Assembly (NCBI GenBank): GCA_004764695.1
Contig: SMSO01000007.1
Coordinates: 1,681,270-1,745,269 of the forward strand
Source of the DNA: Schizochytrium sp. TIO01
Taxonomy: Eukaryota; Sar; Bigyra; Thraustochytrida; Thraustochytriidae
Length of the DNA stretch: 64,000 nt
Reading direction: 5' to 3'
Below, one piece after another: positions 63,705-64,000 of this stretch (the first letter of the stretch is position 1; every line of letters starts with the position of its first letter). Under the pieces are notes generated by a model that did no database searches, was not told where the DNA came from, and was given only the letters and a program-made list of their open reading frames with translations. Position numbers and translations under genes: made by a program.

Positions 63705-64000
63705 ATGTGCTGTGGTATTTTTAGCCGACACATTACTTTGGTGCTGCTGGAGGTGGTCTTTGCGACGCCGTTCATCTTCTTATGGAAAGATCGTGCAGTC
63801 TATGGCCCCTCTGGCTTGGGATGGTTCCTTTTTGTCTGCGCTGTTTCGGTGGTAGGCTTGATTTTTACGGGTGTGCGAGGTTGCTGCAGCGGCCTTTTTG
63901 CAATTCGTTGGGCTGCAAATGTCATCTTAGTATTCTATATGATATGTCAAATTGGAATCGCAGGTGTCGCCGGATACTATTCTTACGTGTTTTGGTACCC
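63705..64000 (+). CDS. Multi-span membrane protein, 5' part (tetraspanin-like layout); continues beyond right edge
   Basis: An ATG-initiated frame open to the window end (98 codons). It starts MCCGIFSRHITLVLLEVV; hydrophobic segments lie at about 10-26 (ITLVLLEVVFATPFIFL), 37-56 (SGLGWFLFVCAVSVVGLIF) and 68-92 (WAANVILVFYMICQIGIAGVAG), followed by YYSYVFWYP. A short Cys-bearing N-terminus, a small first loop, a close TM2-TM3 pair and an aromatic start of a second outer loop fit a tetraspanin, but the diagnostic CCG loop would lie outside the window. Any other multi-TM protein remains possible. Confidence 0.6.
   Translation, partial: MCCGIFSRHITLVLLEVVFATPFIFLWKDRAVYGPSGLGWFLFVCAVSVVGLIFTGVRGCCSGLFAIRWAANVILVFYMICQIGIAGVAGYYSYVFWY

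Overview
The window is nuclear DNA of a unicellular eukaryote. It carries at least ten confident protein genes. Each reads as one long open frame that supports no spliceosomal intron, and all belong to eukaryote-only systems: ER quality control, a Golgi SNARE, Mediator, PHO80-type cyclins, an inward-rectifier K+ channel and a Golgi-type sulfotransferase. The genes lie in a background very rich in microsatellites. My best guess is a stramenopile of the labyrinthulomycete/thraustochytrid kind, inferred from the near-absence of introns and the gene content; no rRNA or other phylogenetic marker in the window proves it.

Layout. 1-6.5 kb: two minus-strand genes, a Kir-type K+ channel fused to a CLIC/DHAR-like GST domain (its 3' end runs off the left edge) and a large acidic coiled-coil/EF-hand protein. 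7.7-10.4 kb: a plus-strand EDEM3-like alpha-mannosidase homologue with a PA domain and a KEDL tail. 10.4-16.6 kb: no convincing gene, many short tandem repeats. 16.6-20.1 kb: a minus-strand multidomain predicted RNA-binding/NYN protein. 20.1-35.7 kb: about 15 kb with no supportable gene, dominated by di- to nonanucleotide repeats (including a 394-bp perfect TATC tract) and A/T islands. 35.7-36.9 kb: syntaxin-5 (minus). 41.1-44.1 kb: two PHO80-like cyclins tail to tail. 50.7-52.1 kb: a sulfotransferase whose membrane anchor appears frameshifted. 55.5-58.5 kb: an ABC1/ADCK-family protein (minus). 60.9-62.3 kb: a possible small minus-strand gene diverging from a MED8-like Mediator gene. 63.7 kb to the right edge: the 5' part of a multi-span membrane protein.

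The genes do not form a pathway or operon. EDEM3, syntaxin-5 and the sulfotransferase all act in the ER-Golgi system, but nothing suggests co-regulation. The most unusual items are the Kir-GST fusion, the syntaxin-5 with Ser in place of the zero-layer Gln, the NYN domain apparently split by a long low-complexity insertion and lacking its acidic motif, the ABC1 protein lacking the usual nucleotide-binding Lys, and the one-base frame break in the middle of the sulfotransferase transmembrane helix. All positions come from reading the sequence by eye; no database search was run.
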